10,145 bases of DNA from Nanobdellota archaeon (GTDB lineage: Archaea > Nanobdellota > Nanobdellia > Pacearchaeales > GW2011-AR1): positions 1 to 10,145 of the forward strand of contig JAHJMH010000070.1 of assembly GCA_018821425.1 (NCBI GenBank), in the 5' to 3' direction. Numbering within the stretch: position 1 is the first letter of the stretch; every line of letters starts with the position of its first letter. Positions 1 through 6,383 of the stretch are shown here, in pieces. The notes beneath the pieces are model-generated. The model did no database searches. It saw only the letters and a list, made by a program, of their open reading frames with translations, and was not told the DNA's origin. The position numbers and the translations under genes are program-made.

Positions 1-610
1 GGCTCCTATTAAAAGAGCACGTGGGTTCACTAGGCCAATCTTTCGATCATGCATTTCTTGCTTTTCAAAATACATTCAGACAAACTTTTGCCCTCGCACT
101 CAACTCTAGATTTCCAAGCTAGATGAGTTTGTCGTTGGGTCCTACCGATATCTTTTCGGTAGGGTGCCGCCCCAGCCAAACTGCCCGCCTGCAGCTGTCC
201 TCATAAAGAGTAAGCAAGCTTAATTAAAATGAGTAGTATTACAAGTTCGCTCCGCCGCCACCGAAATGACGACATCGACGCTCCTACTTATTCTATGCAT
301 TCCGATTAAGCTTACAACAGCAAGTTGCAGTAAAGTTCCACAAGGTCTTCGCTTCCCACTAGGCGTCCGTGGCCTTTTCACCACGCGGTGTGTTCAGAAG
401 GGGCCAACTAGGGACAGTGACAACCTCGTTAAACCATTCATGCACGTCGCCATTCAGACGACAAGGCATTACGCTACCTTAAGCAAACTGTTACTTTCAA
501 CTCTAATGAGTTATGACCTTGATAAATCAAGGCGGGTTTGCGCGAGCAAACCTCTGCATGTCTCCATGCAGATCGGACTATATCATCACGAATTGCAATT
601 TAGTTCGTGT

Positions 611-1102
611 CTAGCGTGTAGTCTCTGAGGATCCCAAAGAATCTAAAACTTCCCGGAGAGTATATTTTCTATACTTCCCTTTATTATTCATAACATAAAC
701 TTTCTTTACAAGTTTCCTGAAATCTTGAACTTTGCTATGTTGATGTTGGTCTAAACCTTCAACAACTTCAGCGAATATCTCAAAATTTCTTCTCTTGACA
801 ATCAGTTTATGTTTTCTAAAAAAAGGGATTACCTTACTCACCAATTCTTTTCTGCTTTGCACTATGAATAACATAGTGTCTGGTTGTCCGTATTTTTTTA
901 TCACAGTTCCGCAACCAAGCATCCTTTGAAAATTGTATAACAATTCCTTGTGATTCTTATGTTGTGTTACGTGAAATACAGGATCAAGCACCCATCCCAT
1001 CTTTGCCGATTCTTGCTTCTTTAAAGAAATGTTAAAACATCCCTCACCATCAACAAAACCGATAAAATAGGAAATGAATTGGTCTCCGTTCATAACCCTC
1101 AT
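611..1102 (-). CDS. Single-motif LAGLIDADG homing endonuclease encoded in the intron
   Basis: A 163-aa protein with one LAGLIDADG motif (YFIGFVDGEGCF, residues 12-23; catalytic acid probably D18), followed by the usual basic C-terminal half. One motif implies a homodimer, as in I-CreI and I-CeuI, which cut intronless rRNA genes to spread their group I introns. The gene lies between intron elements Q and R, in the P6 region. The coordinates keep the longest frame (start 1102). The inner ATG at 1093 (residue 4) is preferred, because a TATA box TTATATAA at 1116-1123 is centred about 26.5 nt upstream of it, as in other leaderless genes here. The last codons (SSETTR, stop 611) overlap the R strand of P7, so protein and ribozyme share sequence. 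The frame is intact, with no sign of decay. Its likely target is the uninterrupted helix 69 / CTTAAGG junction. Confidence 0.92.
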   Translation of the reverse strand: MRVMNGDQFISYFIGFVDGEGCFNISLKKQESAKMGWVLDPVFHVTQHKNHKELLYNFQRMLGCGTVIKKYGQPDTMLFIVQSRKELVSKVIPFFRKHKLIVKRRNFEIFAEVVEGLDQHQHSKVQDFRKLVKKVYVMNNKGKYRKYTLREVLDSLGSSETTR

Positions 1103-1115
1103 ACGAAGGTTAAGT

Positions 1116-1123
1116 TTATATAA
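1116..1123 (-). promoter_or_regulatory. TATA box of the homing endonuclease gene inside the intron
   Basis: TTATATAA lies just after intron element Q on the minus strand. Its centre is about 26.5 nt upstream of the ATG at 1093, the spacing expected if transcription starts on that ATG. The nuclease could then be made without translating spliced rRNA or excised intron. It is a short A/T motif, and promoter activity is inferred. Confidence 0.5.
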
Positions 1124-3352
1124 CTTTGGTTTCCTGCGGATTGTCTCTATCCTTTAGATTTTTACCGTCGCTAACGCGACTGGTACTAAAGACCTAGCGA
1201 GAGTTTCCCGCATACAGCCAGATTTTATTGCCCCCTAAATTGAGGGTCATAGTTACCCCCGCCGTTTAATGGGGCTTAGCTCCCTTGAAGGGGAGTTTGA
1301 CACACCACCACTGGGCAGGTCTCACTGATTATACATGTCCTTTCGGATTCGCAATCAGCTACGTTTTTGGTAAACAGTCGGGCCATCCTTGTTACTGTGA
1401 TCTATCGATGCACACAAATTTCTGAGCACACAAAGATAGACATCCCTTCAACCGAAGTTACAGGACTAATTTGCCGAATTCCCTTAGTTGGATTATCCTT
1501 TCACGTCTTAGCCTATTAAGCTTGGGCACCAGTGTCGGTTGTGGGTACAGCTAACTAAATTCGTTTAACAACAAGACTTTTCACTGGCTCCCGGAGTCAG
1601 CGATTTTGTCTGATGAATTCACAAAGATCTAAGCATTACGCTCCTCAAATTTCTTCATCAGAACACTCTCTCGAGTGCTCGCCTATCCAAAAGCGATCTG
1701 TTATATAAAATTTAGTCAGTACAGGAATATTAACCTGTAATCCATCGTCGCATTCAGTTAAGATACGACTTAGGTGCTGACTAACCCTTGGCTAAATGAG
1801 TATTGCCAAGGAAACCTTACCCTTTCGACGTTTTCCGTTCTCAGGAAAATCACATCCTACTACCACCAGGATTCTCATTGCTTCTCGTTCCACACTTTCT
1901 CTCGAAAATGCTTCTGCACAAAAAGCACGCCTGCTTACCCGAACGCTCTACCGAGCGCCGCCAAAGTATCGGTACCATGTTTAGCCCCGTCCATTTTCAG
2001 GGCCCTGGACCTCGACGGGTGAGCTGTTACGCTTTCTTTGAATGATAGCTGCTTCTGAGCTTACATCCCCGCTGTCTCAGGTTCAAGACACCTTTTGATA
2101 CACTTAACATGAATTTTGGGACCTTAACTTTGGACTCCTTTGTTCCGGTTTCGCGACAGTATCTTACATACTGCCGCTGTTTCCTGTCTTACGCAGTTAA
2201 CAGATTCTGAGTTGGAAAAAATTCCGTATGCAATAGCACCTGCAAATTTTATCCGTACTTTACGCCATTAACAAGCTAGACAAGACTATACGTAGGCATA
2301 TTTCAGCAGGAACCAGCCATCGCCAAGTTAGATAGGCTTTTCACCCCTAATCACAGGTCATCCGAGTGCATGTTCACAACAACGGTTCAGACCTCCATCC
2401 CCCTTTCGGGAGACTTCATCTTACCCATAATTAGATCACCTGGCTTCAGGTCTTATCCATATGACTAACGCCCTTTCAGACTTGCTTTCGCTCCGGTTAC
2501 CTTTCATAGAAAGTTAGCCTCGCCATATAAATAAACTCCCTGGCCCGTTCTTCAAAACGTACGTTACAACCCCTTCGCCATTCGGCGTTGGAGGCAGTAA
2601 CCATCTGTCACTGTTAGATTTCAAATCTTTTCACACCCTGTTAAGGGTTCTTTTCAGCTTTCCCTCGCGGTACTATTGCGCTATCGGACTTTGGTTATGT
2701 TTAGGGTTAGCGGTTAATCCCGCTGTATTCGGGCCCCCAATCCAGGGGACCTTACTCGTTGAGCAACACCATGTGAACTTCGCCTACGGGGCTATCACCC
2801 TCTAAGGCCTAACGTTCCAGAAAATTTCGGCTCGTTCATTTAGGTATTTATGCTCACCACATCTCCAATCATCTTTCGACGACGGATTCAGTTTGCCCTG
2901 CGCCCCTTTCACTCTCTGATACTAAGGGTATCACTTTTGTTTTCTTCTCCTGCCGGTACTAAGATGTTTCAATTCCCGGCGTATCTTTCCCTCTCGGGAT
3001 AATTAAGAAATCTTGGGATCAAAGCTTGCATGCAGCTACCCCAAGCTTATCGCAGCTTGCCACGTCTTTCGTCAGAACCAAAACCAAGCTATCCATCTAA
3101 CAGTTTTGTAGTATTATGTTTCCTGAACACAAAAATAAAATTTCAATTAATAAATTAATTAAAACTCTAGTGGAGTCTCCTTTACTTATCTCATTGAACA
3201 TTGAGGGGCACCAAAGGTTCCCCTTACACTAACCCCTCCTTTAAGAGAGGCTTGTGCGTTCTCAAACTGATCCCGCAAAATCTGCGGAACCATTTTTCAA
3301 CTTAGGGTTGAATGTGATTTGTGAAAACCTCGTCGATGGTTTTTATGTAACT

Positions 3353-3458
3353 AATCTTTTCAGAAAGATTTTAAAAACTACTTTAGCTCAATAAACATAT
3401 CAGCCTTGAGCCTAATTTAAAGGAAGGTTGATTGTTAAGGAAACCTTTGGTGTCCTTA
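3353..3458 (-). repeat. Structured leader element, copy A (upstream of 23S)
   Basis: In rRNA sense this copy holds hairpin 1 (3436-3458: TAAGGA/TCCTTA outer stem, single-base mismatch, ACC/GGT inner stem, three-base loop), hairpin 2 (3399-3432: ATCA/TGAT, then CCTT/AAGG, then CCT/AGG) and a third A/T-rich hairpin (3353-3370). The same order recurs upstream of 16S (copy B, 5120-5246) with paired base changes that keep the stems. It lies about 230 nt before the 23S 5' end. I do not recognise the family. A role in rRNA processing, assembly or antitermination is a guess from position. Confidence 0.6.
3410..3425 (+). promoter_or_regulatory. Possible TATA-like site for tRNA-Ala
   Basis: CCTAATTTAAAGGAAG holds TTTAAA about 43 nt upstream of the tRNA 5' end on the plus strand, within the range for archaeal tRNA promoters with a short leader. 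It coincides with the loop of hairpin 2 in leader copy A, so the A/T richness has another explanation. Confidence 0.25.
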
Positions 3459-3461
3459 CAT

Positions 3462-3532
3462 GGGCCTGTAGTCTAATGGTAAAACACCTCGTTTGCACCG
3501 AGGAACTCCGTGTTCGATTCACGGCAGGTCCA
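3462..3532 (+). tRNA. tRNA-Ala(UGC), opposite strand to the rRNA genes
   Basis: A full cloverleaf of 71 nt: acceptor GGGCCTG/CAGGTCC with discriminator A, D arm GTCT..AAAC (one C-A mismatch) with loop AATGGTA, anticodon arm CCTCG/CGAGG with loop TTTGCAC (anticodon UGC), four-base variable region, and T arm CCGTG/CACGG with loop TTCGATT. The G3.U70 pair is the alanine identity element and agrees with the anticodon. CCA is not encoded. Only the plus strand gives proper D and T loops, so the orientation is firm. Many archaea carry tRNA-Ala in this spacer, but in the same direction as the rRNAs. Here it is reversed, so it needs its own promoter and the rRNA transcript would carry its antisense. 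Confidence 0.95.
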
Positions 3533-3569
3533 TCCGCATTCTTGGGATTTACCGACGACATCTTTCATC

Positions 3570-3592
3570 TAAGATGGGTATGTAGCATAGTC
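3570..3592 (-). other. 3' arm of the 16S processing stem (trailer)
   Basis: This 23-nt arm, read on the minus strand about 30 nt after the 16S 3' end, pairs throughout with the leader arm at 5271-5297. Blocks from its 5' end are GACTAT, GCTACATACC, CAT and CTTA. The trailer side has no bulge; the leader side bulges A, A and GT. Archaeal pre-16S is normally cut from such a helix, often at a bulge-helix-bulge; no standard 3-nt/4-bp/3-nt motif is evident here. Confidence 0.75.
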
Positions 3593-3620
3593 ATTAATAT
3601 TATTCTGAAATAAAAAATTT

Positions 3621-5072
3621 AGGAGGTGATCCATCTGCAGGTTCCCCTACAGATACCTTGTGACGACTTAACCTACCTTGCTATATCTTGACTCTCCTTC
3701 GAAAAGTTTCATCATAACATAACTTGGTTGGTTTGACGGGCAGTGAGTGCAAGAGACCGTGACGTATTCACCGTTCGCTGATAACAAACGATTACTATGG
3801 ATTCCAGCGTCATGAGGCTGAGTTACAAACCTCAATCTGAACTAGGGCGGACTTTATGAGATTAGCTTCTCCTTTCGGAGTCGCATCTCCTTGTATCCAC
3901 CATTGCCGCGCGCGTGTTGCCCAGGGGATTCGGGCTGTACTGACCTGCGATAGCCCAAACTTTCATCCTTGTTTCCAAGGCAATCTGTATATTTTACACG
4001 TAGTAAATATACATGTGGGTCCTGTCTGTTACCTGATTTAACAGGTCACCTCACGGCACAGACTTAACACAGCCATGCAACTCCTCTCAGCGTGTCAGGT
4101 AAGCCCTTTAGACTGACCTTCATTCTGCTGTCGCTCCTGGTGAGATTCTCGGTGTATAATCCAATTGAACCGCACGCGTCACCCATTGTAGTGTCTCCCC
4201 GCCTATTCCTTTAAGTTTCGGCCTTGCGGCTATACTTCCCAGGTAGCACACTCTACGCCTTCGCTGCAGCACCGATGCCTCTCGAAGAGGTACCGATGTT
4301 TAGTGTGCAGTGTTTACTGCTAGGACTACACAGGTATCTAATCTGTTTTGCGCCCCTAGCCTTCATCCCTGACTGTCAGAACCGTACTCGAAAGATGCCT
4401 TCGCTATTGTGAGTCCGTTTAAGATCAACACATTTTACCGTTACTTTAAACGTACTTCTTCCGTCTTCCGGTCTCTAGCCGAACAGTATTTCCCGCTCGC
4501 CTCACCTTTAAGAGATGAGATTTCACAAGAAACTTACTCGACAAGCTACGGATGTTTTAGACCCAATAATTATGGCTGCGACTTGGACCGCGAGTATTAC
4601 CGCGGCGGCTGGCACTCGTCTTGCCCAGTCCTTATTCGCCAAACTTTTTACATTTGGCAAAAGCTCCTCAATGAGGAGCACTCTGACTCAAACTGTCACG
4701 CTTTCGCGCATTGCAGATGATTCCTAACTGCTGCACCCCGTAGGGCTGGGAATAGTGTCTCAGATTCCCTCTCGGGGCCTCTCCGCTAAGAGCCCCTACG
4801 GATCAAAGGCTTGGTGGGCTATTACCCCGCCAACAACCTAATCCGCCGCAGCCCCATCCTTAGGCACAAGTTTGGAAGTGAATTCGTTCCAGGGATTCAC
4901 TTCTATCGGGTATTAGCGTCAGTTTCCCGACGTTATCCCCGACCTAAGGGTAGGTTAGCTACGTGTTACTGAGCAGTTCGCTTTCTCTCCAATTCCGAAG
5001 AACTAAAGAAAAGAACTTGCATGTCTAAGTGCAAGTCAAAGAGCCGCAGCCGCCAGCAGGATCAACTGGATT
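3621..5072 (-). rRNA. rrs: 16S ribosomal RNA, complete
   Basis: The full small-subunit rRNA is read leftwards. It begins near TCCAGTTGATCCTGCTGG (5070) and ends with GGATCACCTCCT (3621), which keeps the anti-Shine-Dalgarno sequence although the genes here rarely use it. Internal archaeal signatures include GAAACTTAAAGGAATAGGCG and GGTTCAATTGGATTATACACC near 4150-4225. About 1450 nt leaves no room for an intron. The sequence resembles DPANN archaea (Woesearchaeota/Pacearchaeota) more than Euryarchaeota, by recollection of signature stretches. It is the first rRNA of the operon, about 280 nt after the promoter, and is enclosed by the leader/trailer helix. Confidence 0.97.
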
Positions 5073-5119
5073 TAACTTCATCAATTATTTCTTATAATTA
5101 TAAAAATAATCTCCGCGCA

Positions 5120-5246
5120 TTTTTCTTGCAAGAGAAAAACACTTCACTCTAACTCCTACTATTAGCTGTTTATTTAACCATTAACCTATCAGTCTTGAAC
5201 CAAACTTAATGGAAAGTTTGATAAAGAAAACCGTAGGTTGTCTTTA
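5120..5246 (-). repeat. Structured leader element, copy B (upstream of 16S)
   Basis: In rRNA sense: hairpin 1 (5222-5246: TAAAGA/TCTTTA outer stem, one mismatch, AACC/GGTT inner stem, loop TAC), hairpin 2 (5187-5223: TATCA/TGATA, CTT/AAG, CCA/TGG) and hairpin 3 (5120-5139: TTTTTCT/AGAGAAAAA). Against copy A, outer-stem G-C becomes A-T, and CCT/AGG becomes CCA/TGG. These are paired substitutions that argue for a selected RNA fold. It lies inside the 16S processing helix, between its 5' arm and the mature 16S. Confidence 0.6.
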
Positions 5247-5270
5247 TTGGTTGGTAGAATACTACTAAGT

Positions 5271-5297
5271 GACTATTGCTACATACCTCATACCTTA
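5271..5297 (-). other. 5' arm of the 16S processing stem (leader)
   Basis: Read on the minus strand this is TAAG, GT (bulge), ATG, A (bulge), GGTATGTAGC, A (bulge), ATAGTC. The 23 paired bases match the trailer arm at 3570-3592. It lies about 200 nt upstream of the 16S 5' end and closes the long-range helix around the 16S precursor. Confidence 0.75.
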
Positions 5298-5377
5298 ATT
5301 GCATTAACATTCTTCATGTAAATTATGCACATTGTTAAGGCACTCATCTTAGTTACATCAAAATATCTTCGAAGAGG

Positions 5378-5394
5378 TTTATAAATCTTTCGCG
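5378..5394 (-). promoter_or_regulatory. rRNA operon promoter (BRE and TATA box)
   Basis: Minus-strand CGCGAAAGATTTATAAA combines a purine-rich BRE (CGAAAGA) with TATA box TTTATAAA (5378-5385). A start about 27 nt downstream falls near 5355 and gives a leader of about 280 nt. The 17-nt ACCGCGAAAGATTTATA recurs exactly in the promoter of the 2H phosphoesterase gene (5958-5974). Confidence 0.8.
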
Positions 5395-5409
5395 GTGTTT
5401 ATATCAAAG

Positions 5410-5943
5410 TCAACCCAATTTTATTTTTTCTATTGGAGTTATTTTTCCGTTTTTGTATTCAATAATATCTAGAGTATTAACTTTCCCGACGATATCCACT
5501 TCTTGCCTATTTATTTTCTCAATTCTTTTCTTAGAAGTTAGAGCATCTTCACTGTTTCCAATTCCGATATGAGGGATAAAATCTATATCCAGTCTCAAAT
5601 GCTCGTTTAACTTTCCCGAATAAAGTTTATCATGGAGTCTAACAATATTTGAATAACCTTTATCTGGAACGAGAAATTCATGATAGTAAGTTCCAGAATC
5701 ATCTCGGTTTATCGTCGCTACATTTATTCCAAAATCAAATTTCTTAAAACCTTTAGCTCTATTTTTCACTTCTGTTACAAAAATTTTCTTTTCTAAATTA
5801 TTCACAGAAAAAACTAATGTTATATGAGGTTCAATCACAGAAAAAAATCTTGGATCATTTAATTTACGATATTTTTGTATCCACTCCAAATCTCTTTTTG
5901 AGATGTCTGGATATGCAACTACAAGATAAGCCATTTTAAACAC
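5410..5943 (-). CDS. 2H phosphoesterase superfamily protein (2'-5' RNA ligase / cyclic phosphodiesterase-like)
   Basis: A 177-aa cytoplasmic protein. EPHITLVF (38-45) is the first HxT motif of the 2H family, which acts on 2',3'-cyclic or 2'-5' phosphodiester bonds in RNA. The second motif is probably IPHIGIG (123-129); its HxG form departs from the usual HxT/S, so activity may be altered. The N-terminal AYLVVAYP strand and the length fit the family. Coordinates keep the longest frame (5943). The inner ATG at 5934 (residue 4, MAYLVVAYP) is preferred because the TATA box TTTATAAT (5956-5963) is centred about 26 nt upstream of it, predicting a leaderless message. The promoter shares 17 identical bases with the rRNA promoter, suggesting expression matched to rRNA. 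The substrate, perhaps a tRNA or rRNA end, is unknown. Confidence 0.8.
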   Translation of the reverse strand: MFKMAYLVVAYPDISKRDLEWIQKYRKLNDPRFFSVIEPHITLVFSVNNLEKKIFVTEVKNRAKGFKKFDFGINVATINRDDSGTYYHEFLVPDKGYSNIVRLHDKLYSGKLNEHLRLDIDFIPHIGIGNSEDALTSKKRIEKINRQEVDIVGKVNTLDIIEYKNGKITPIEKIKLG

Positions 5944-5955
5944 AATCTAAAAACT

Positions 5956-5974
5956 ATTATAAATCTTTCGCGGT
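5956..5974 (-). promoter_or_regulatory. Promoter of the 2H phosphoesterase gene
   Basis: BRE CGCGAAAGA and TATA box TTTATAAT on the minus strand, including 17 nt identical to the rRNA promoter (ACCGCGAAAGATTTATA). The TATA centre is about 26 nt before ATG 5934, consistent with a leaderless transcript. It lies back to back with the promoter of the gene at 6011. Confidence 0.75.
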
Positions 5975-5980
5975 ATAAAA

Positions 5981-5988
5981 TTTATATA
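5981..5988 (+). promoter_or_regulatory. TATA box of the small anchored protein gene
   Basis: TTTATATA is centred 26.5 nt before the ATG at 6011, predicting a leaderless transcript. It is part of a 67-nt divergent promoter region. Confidence 0.6.
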
Positions 5989-6010
5989 TTCATTTTCTTT
6001 ATCTTGTCCC

Positions 6011-6337
6011 ATGAAAAGAAAACAAAAAAGAATTAAACTTTTAATCGCATTATTAATTTTAATCGCGGTTTCACTTTTATTATTTTTTCTGAATAAGAAA
6101 TTCACCGACGACGAAATCATCGGTGGCGACCGGGATTCCCATGGCTGCCTCGGTCCCGCGGGCTTTTTTTGGAACGCGTCGGAGCAGGAATGCGTTCGCG
6201 AGTGGGAGGTTGGTGATTCCAGATATCAAATAAACAATTTTCAATCGTGCGCCGACGCTGGTTATCCTACAATGGAAAGTTACCCTCGACAATGCAGAAC
6301 TCTTGGCGGAAGATTGTTCGTTGAAGAATTGAATTAG
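6011..6337 (+). CDS. Small membrane-anchored protein with two cysteine-containing motifs
   Basis: A 108-aa protein with a basic start (MKRKQKRIK), one hydrophobic segment (about residues 9-27) and a polar remainder, best read as an N-terminal anchor with the rest outside the cell. The first unit, DSHGCLGPAGFFWNASEQEC (42-61), resembles short DSHGCxxxAGYxWC repeats in prokaryotic envelope proteins. The second, CADAGYPTMESYPRQC (80-95) followed by LGGRLFVEE, resembles the C..AGYPVMESYPRQC..dG..F.E motif of secreted proteins. Cys46/61 and Cys80/95 could form one disulfide each. No enzymatic role is known to me. No lipobox is seen. It has its own leaderless promoter and is divergent from the 2H gene; the methyltransferase follows 46 nt downstream. 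Confidence 0.75.
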   Translation: MKRKQKRIKLLIALLILIAVSLLLFFLNKKFTDDEIIGGDRDSHGCLGPAGFFWNASEQECVREWEVGDSRYQINNFQSCADAGYPTMESYPRQCRTLGGRLFVEELN

Positions 6338-6346
6338 GGTGATAGT

Positions 6347-6357
6347 TTTTTATATTC
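6347..6357 (+). promoter_or_regulatory. Possible TATA box of the methyltransferase gene
   Basis: TTTTATATTC lies about 30-33 nt before the ATG at 6384, so a leader of only a few bases is predicted. Its spacing is slightly longer than at neighbouring genes, so this is less certain. Confidence 0.4.
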
Positions 6358-6383
6358 TTCTTCATTAATTTAACAATAAAGAG

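Larger units (their letters stand above)
484..1242 (-). mobile_element. Group I intron in 23S rRNA at E. coli position 1923
   Basis: All four core elements of a group I self-splicing intron are present in order: P (ATGCGGGAAACTC, 1201-1214), Q (ACAATCCGCAGG, about 1132-1143), R (CTCAGAGACTACA, 617-629) and S (GATATAGTCC, 575-584). P/Q form P4 (GCGGGA/TCCGC) and R/S form P7 (GACTA/TAGTC). The 5' splice site is a U (1243) in exon GACCCT, paired as U.G to GGGGG six to eight bases into the intron; the last intron base is G (484). P5 is a long hairpin (1143-1204) with CTTTAG/CTAAAG, TACC/GGTA and GTCGC/GCGAC. P8 is CACGAA/TTCGTG (587-609). Four tetraloop hairpins (499-571) form the 3' domain. Site 1923 also hosts the I-CeuI intron of the Chlamydomonas chloroplast. 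Group I introns in archaeal rRNA have been reported; archaeal bulge-helix-bulge introns are the commoner type. Confidence 0.9.
1..3125 (-). rRNA. rrl: 23S ribosomal RNA, 3' end missing, interrupted by a group I intron
   Basis: Large-subunit rRNA read leftwards. Near the 5' end, GACGAAAGACGTGGCAAGC and CTGCGATAAGCTTGGGG (about 3020-3080) match the start of 23S genes; the exact 5' end (about 3120-3130) is estimated by alignment from memory. Helix 69 (GGGGGTAACTATGACCCT) abuts the intron, and CTTAAGGTAGCGTAATGCC resumes after it, the archaeal form of the E. coli 1906-1940 region. TTTGGCTGGGGCGGCACCC near 160-180 corresponds to about E. coli 2245. The window ends near E. coli 2410, so the peptidyl-transferase loop and sarcin-ricin loop lie outside. 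Without the 759-nt intron, about 2.37 kb of rRNA remains, close to expectation for E. coli 1-2410, so no second large insertion is likely in the part seen. It is the second rRNA of the operon, after 16S. Confidence 0.95.
3126..3461. other. 16S-23S spacer, 23S leader side
   Basis: No protein gene is seen. Read as rRNA leader on the minus strand, the stretch is rich in short perfect hairpins: 3436-3458 and 3399-3432 (the repeated leader element), 3353-3370 (AATCTTTT/AAAGATT), 3296-3312 (TTCAAC/GTTGAA), 3273-3287 (CCGCA/TGCGG), 3205-3223 (GGGG/CCCC with inner ACC/GGT) and 3164-3176 (ACTC/GAGT), then an A/T palindrome at about 3145-3160. The 23S processing stem cannot be judged because its 3' partner lies outside the window. 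Confidence 0.6.
5073..5376 (-). other. 16S leader region of the rRNA transcript
   Basis: This stretch between the rRNA promoter and 16S holds no protein gene. In transcript order it has an unstructured-looking A/T-rich start (likely transcription start near 5355), the 5' arm of the processing stem (5271-5297), leader element copy B (5120-5246) and a short A/T-rich stretch before the 16S 5' end. Confidence 0.7.

Noticed and set aside
266..628. Plus-strand open frame of 120 codons
   Set aside because: It lies antisense to 23S rRNA and the intron core; the bases are explained by conserved rRNA and ribozyme sequence.
484..1242. Archaeal bulge-helix-bulge intron
   Set aside because: All group I core elements, the U.G splice pair and the terminal G are present, and exon boundaries fit group I rules.
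1774..2045. Three overlapping plus-strand frames of 62-82 codons
   Set aside because: They are antisense to conserved 23S rRNA and chance products of structured RNA.
3462..3532. tRNA on the minus strand, in line with the rRNAs
   Set aside because: The reverse complement lacks D-loop GG and T-loop TTC motifs at the right places; only the plus strand has TTCGATT, TGC anticodon and G3.U70.
3428..3613. Plus-strand frame of 61 codons across the spacer
   Set aside because: It runs through the tRNA-Ala gene and leader element A.
3856..4727. Several plus-strand frames of 61-103 codons
   Set aside because: They are antisense to 16S rRNA, with no protein-like features or promoter.
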